Positions 7,060 through 7,222 of a stretch of 7,222 nucleotides of DNA are shown here, in pieces. Source of the stretch: Deltaproteobacteria bacterium (lineage in GTDB: Bacteria; Desulfobacterota; GWC2-55-46; S146-70); NCBI GenBank assembly GCA_015492395.1, contig WGFD01000358.1:1-7222 (forward strand). Direction: 5' to 3'. The first letter of the stretch is position 1. Every line of letters starts with the position of its first letter. The notes beneath the pieces were generated by a model that searched no databases, had not been told where the DNA came from, and was given only the letters and a program-made list of their open reading frames with translations. The position numbers and the translations under genes are program-made.

Positions 7060-7136
7060 TCCATACACATCTTCCGAATACTAATTGTAGTAACTAAATC
7101 CTGCAAGCGATTGTAAACATATTGCAGTGTAAAGTC

Positions 7137-7201
7137 GGAAAAGGTAGAATCTCCAACAGGTTAACCAGCAAGAAAACCCAAAAAGGAGACTCACCTTTTC
7201 C
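7137..7201 (+). promoter_or_regulatory. Stem-loop hiding the ribosome binding site of the right-hand gene
   Basis: GGAAAAGGT (7137-7145) is perfectly complementary to ACCTTTTCC (7193-7201). Above it, after a bulged A7146, G7147-A7148 pair with T7191-C7192. After an A-C mismatch, TCTCC (7150-7154) pairs with GGAGA (7185-7189). The stem totals 16 pairs and closes a 30-base A-rich loop. The Shine-Dalgarno sequence AAGGAG (7183-7188) has its GGAG locked in the stem, and the stem ends at the base before the ATG at 7202. The pairing is seen directly; a role in translational control is inference. I match it to no riboswitch class that I know. Confidence 0.5.
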
Positions 7202-7222
7202 ATGAAAAAAATAACACATTCG
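7202..7222 (+). CDS. 5' end of an unidentified gene, cut off by the window edge
   Basis: ATG at 7202 opens a frame reading MKKITHS to the last base. An AAGGAG site lies 13 bases upstream, which is longer than usual, and the base-paired leader described for 7137-7201 fills the gap. An N-terminus of Met-Lys-Lys-Ile is common both in exported proteins and in small cytoplasmic ones, so no function can be given. The gene is divergent from the helicase. Seven codons alone could be chance; the ribosome binding site and the leader structure are what support it. Confidence 0.45.

Larger units (their letters stand above)
6845..7201. other. Intergenic region between two divergent genes
   Basis: About 350 AT-richer bases separate the helicase start from the partial gene at the right edge. 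I see no credible gene inside; the open frame on the minus strand at 7106-6864 lacks an ATG and a ribosome binding site. It holds the candidate helicase promoter, an overlapping palindrome at 7035-7059 and the stem-loop at 7137-7201. No clear sigma70 promoter for the right-hand gene was found. Confidence 0.6.

Noticed and set aside
6864..7106. Minus-strand open frame of 80 codons in the right-hand spacer
   Set aside because: It begins at TTG without a ribosome binding site, runs through the palindrome at 7035-7059 and the helicase promoter region, and has no recognisable content.

Overview
The window looks like chromosomal DNA of an anaerobic or thermophile-related bacterium, perhaps of the Desulfobacterota (former Deltaproteobacteria) or Nitrospirota type. 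That placement is an inference. It rests on the single-chain 'Aquifex-type' aconitase, the heavy use of AGG and ATA codons, the medium GC content of the genes and the more AT-rich spacers. No rRNA, tRNA or CRISPR array is visible.

Layout, left to right. Bases 1-50 hold two copies of a 24-base unit, the second ending in TGACA; they look like the terminus of an IS21-like insertion sequence whose body lies outside the window. A spacer follows, with a good sigma70-type promoter (271-299) and a strong ribosome binding site. It leads into a complete aconitase gene (368-2302, +), a TCA-cycle enzyme with all three iron-sulfur cysteines. Eighty bases later comes a lipoprotein gene (2383-3477, +) that encodes an eight-bladed PQQ-like (BamB-family fold) beta-propeller. 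Its likely start is a GTG 48 bases downstream of the first open GTG. The lipoprotein gene converges on a long minus-strand gene (3488-6844, -) for a UvrD/AddA-type helicase with a C-terminal RecB-like nuclease, probably for double-strand-break repair. The two stop codons are 10 bases apart and lie in one small hairpin.

The right-hand spacer (6845-7201) separates the helicase from a divergent gene of which only the first seven codons (MKKITHS) are seen. It holds a perfect 7-bp hairpin with a UUCG loop that overlaps a near-perfect 20-base palindrome. Next to the partial gene it holds a 65-base stem-loop of 16 pairs that buries the Shine-Dalgarno sequence and ends at the base before the ATG. That last structure is the best candidate for something undescribed: a translational control RNA for the unseen gene.

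The three full genes have no obvious common pathway. Aconitase and the lipoprotein may share a transcript. The helicase stands alone, with no adjacent partner nuclease gene (addB-like) in the window.
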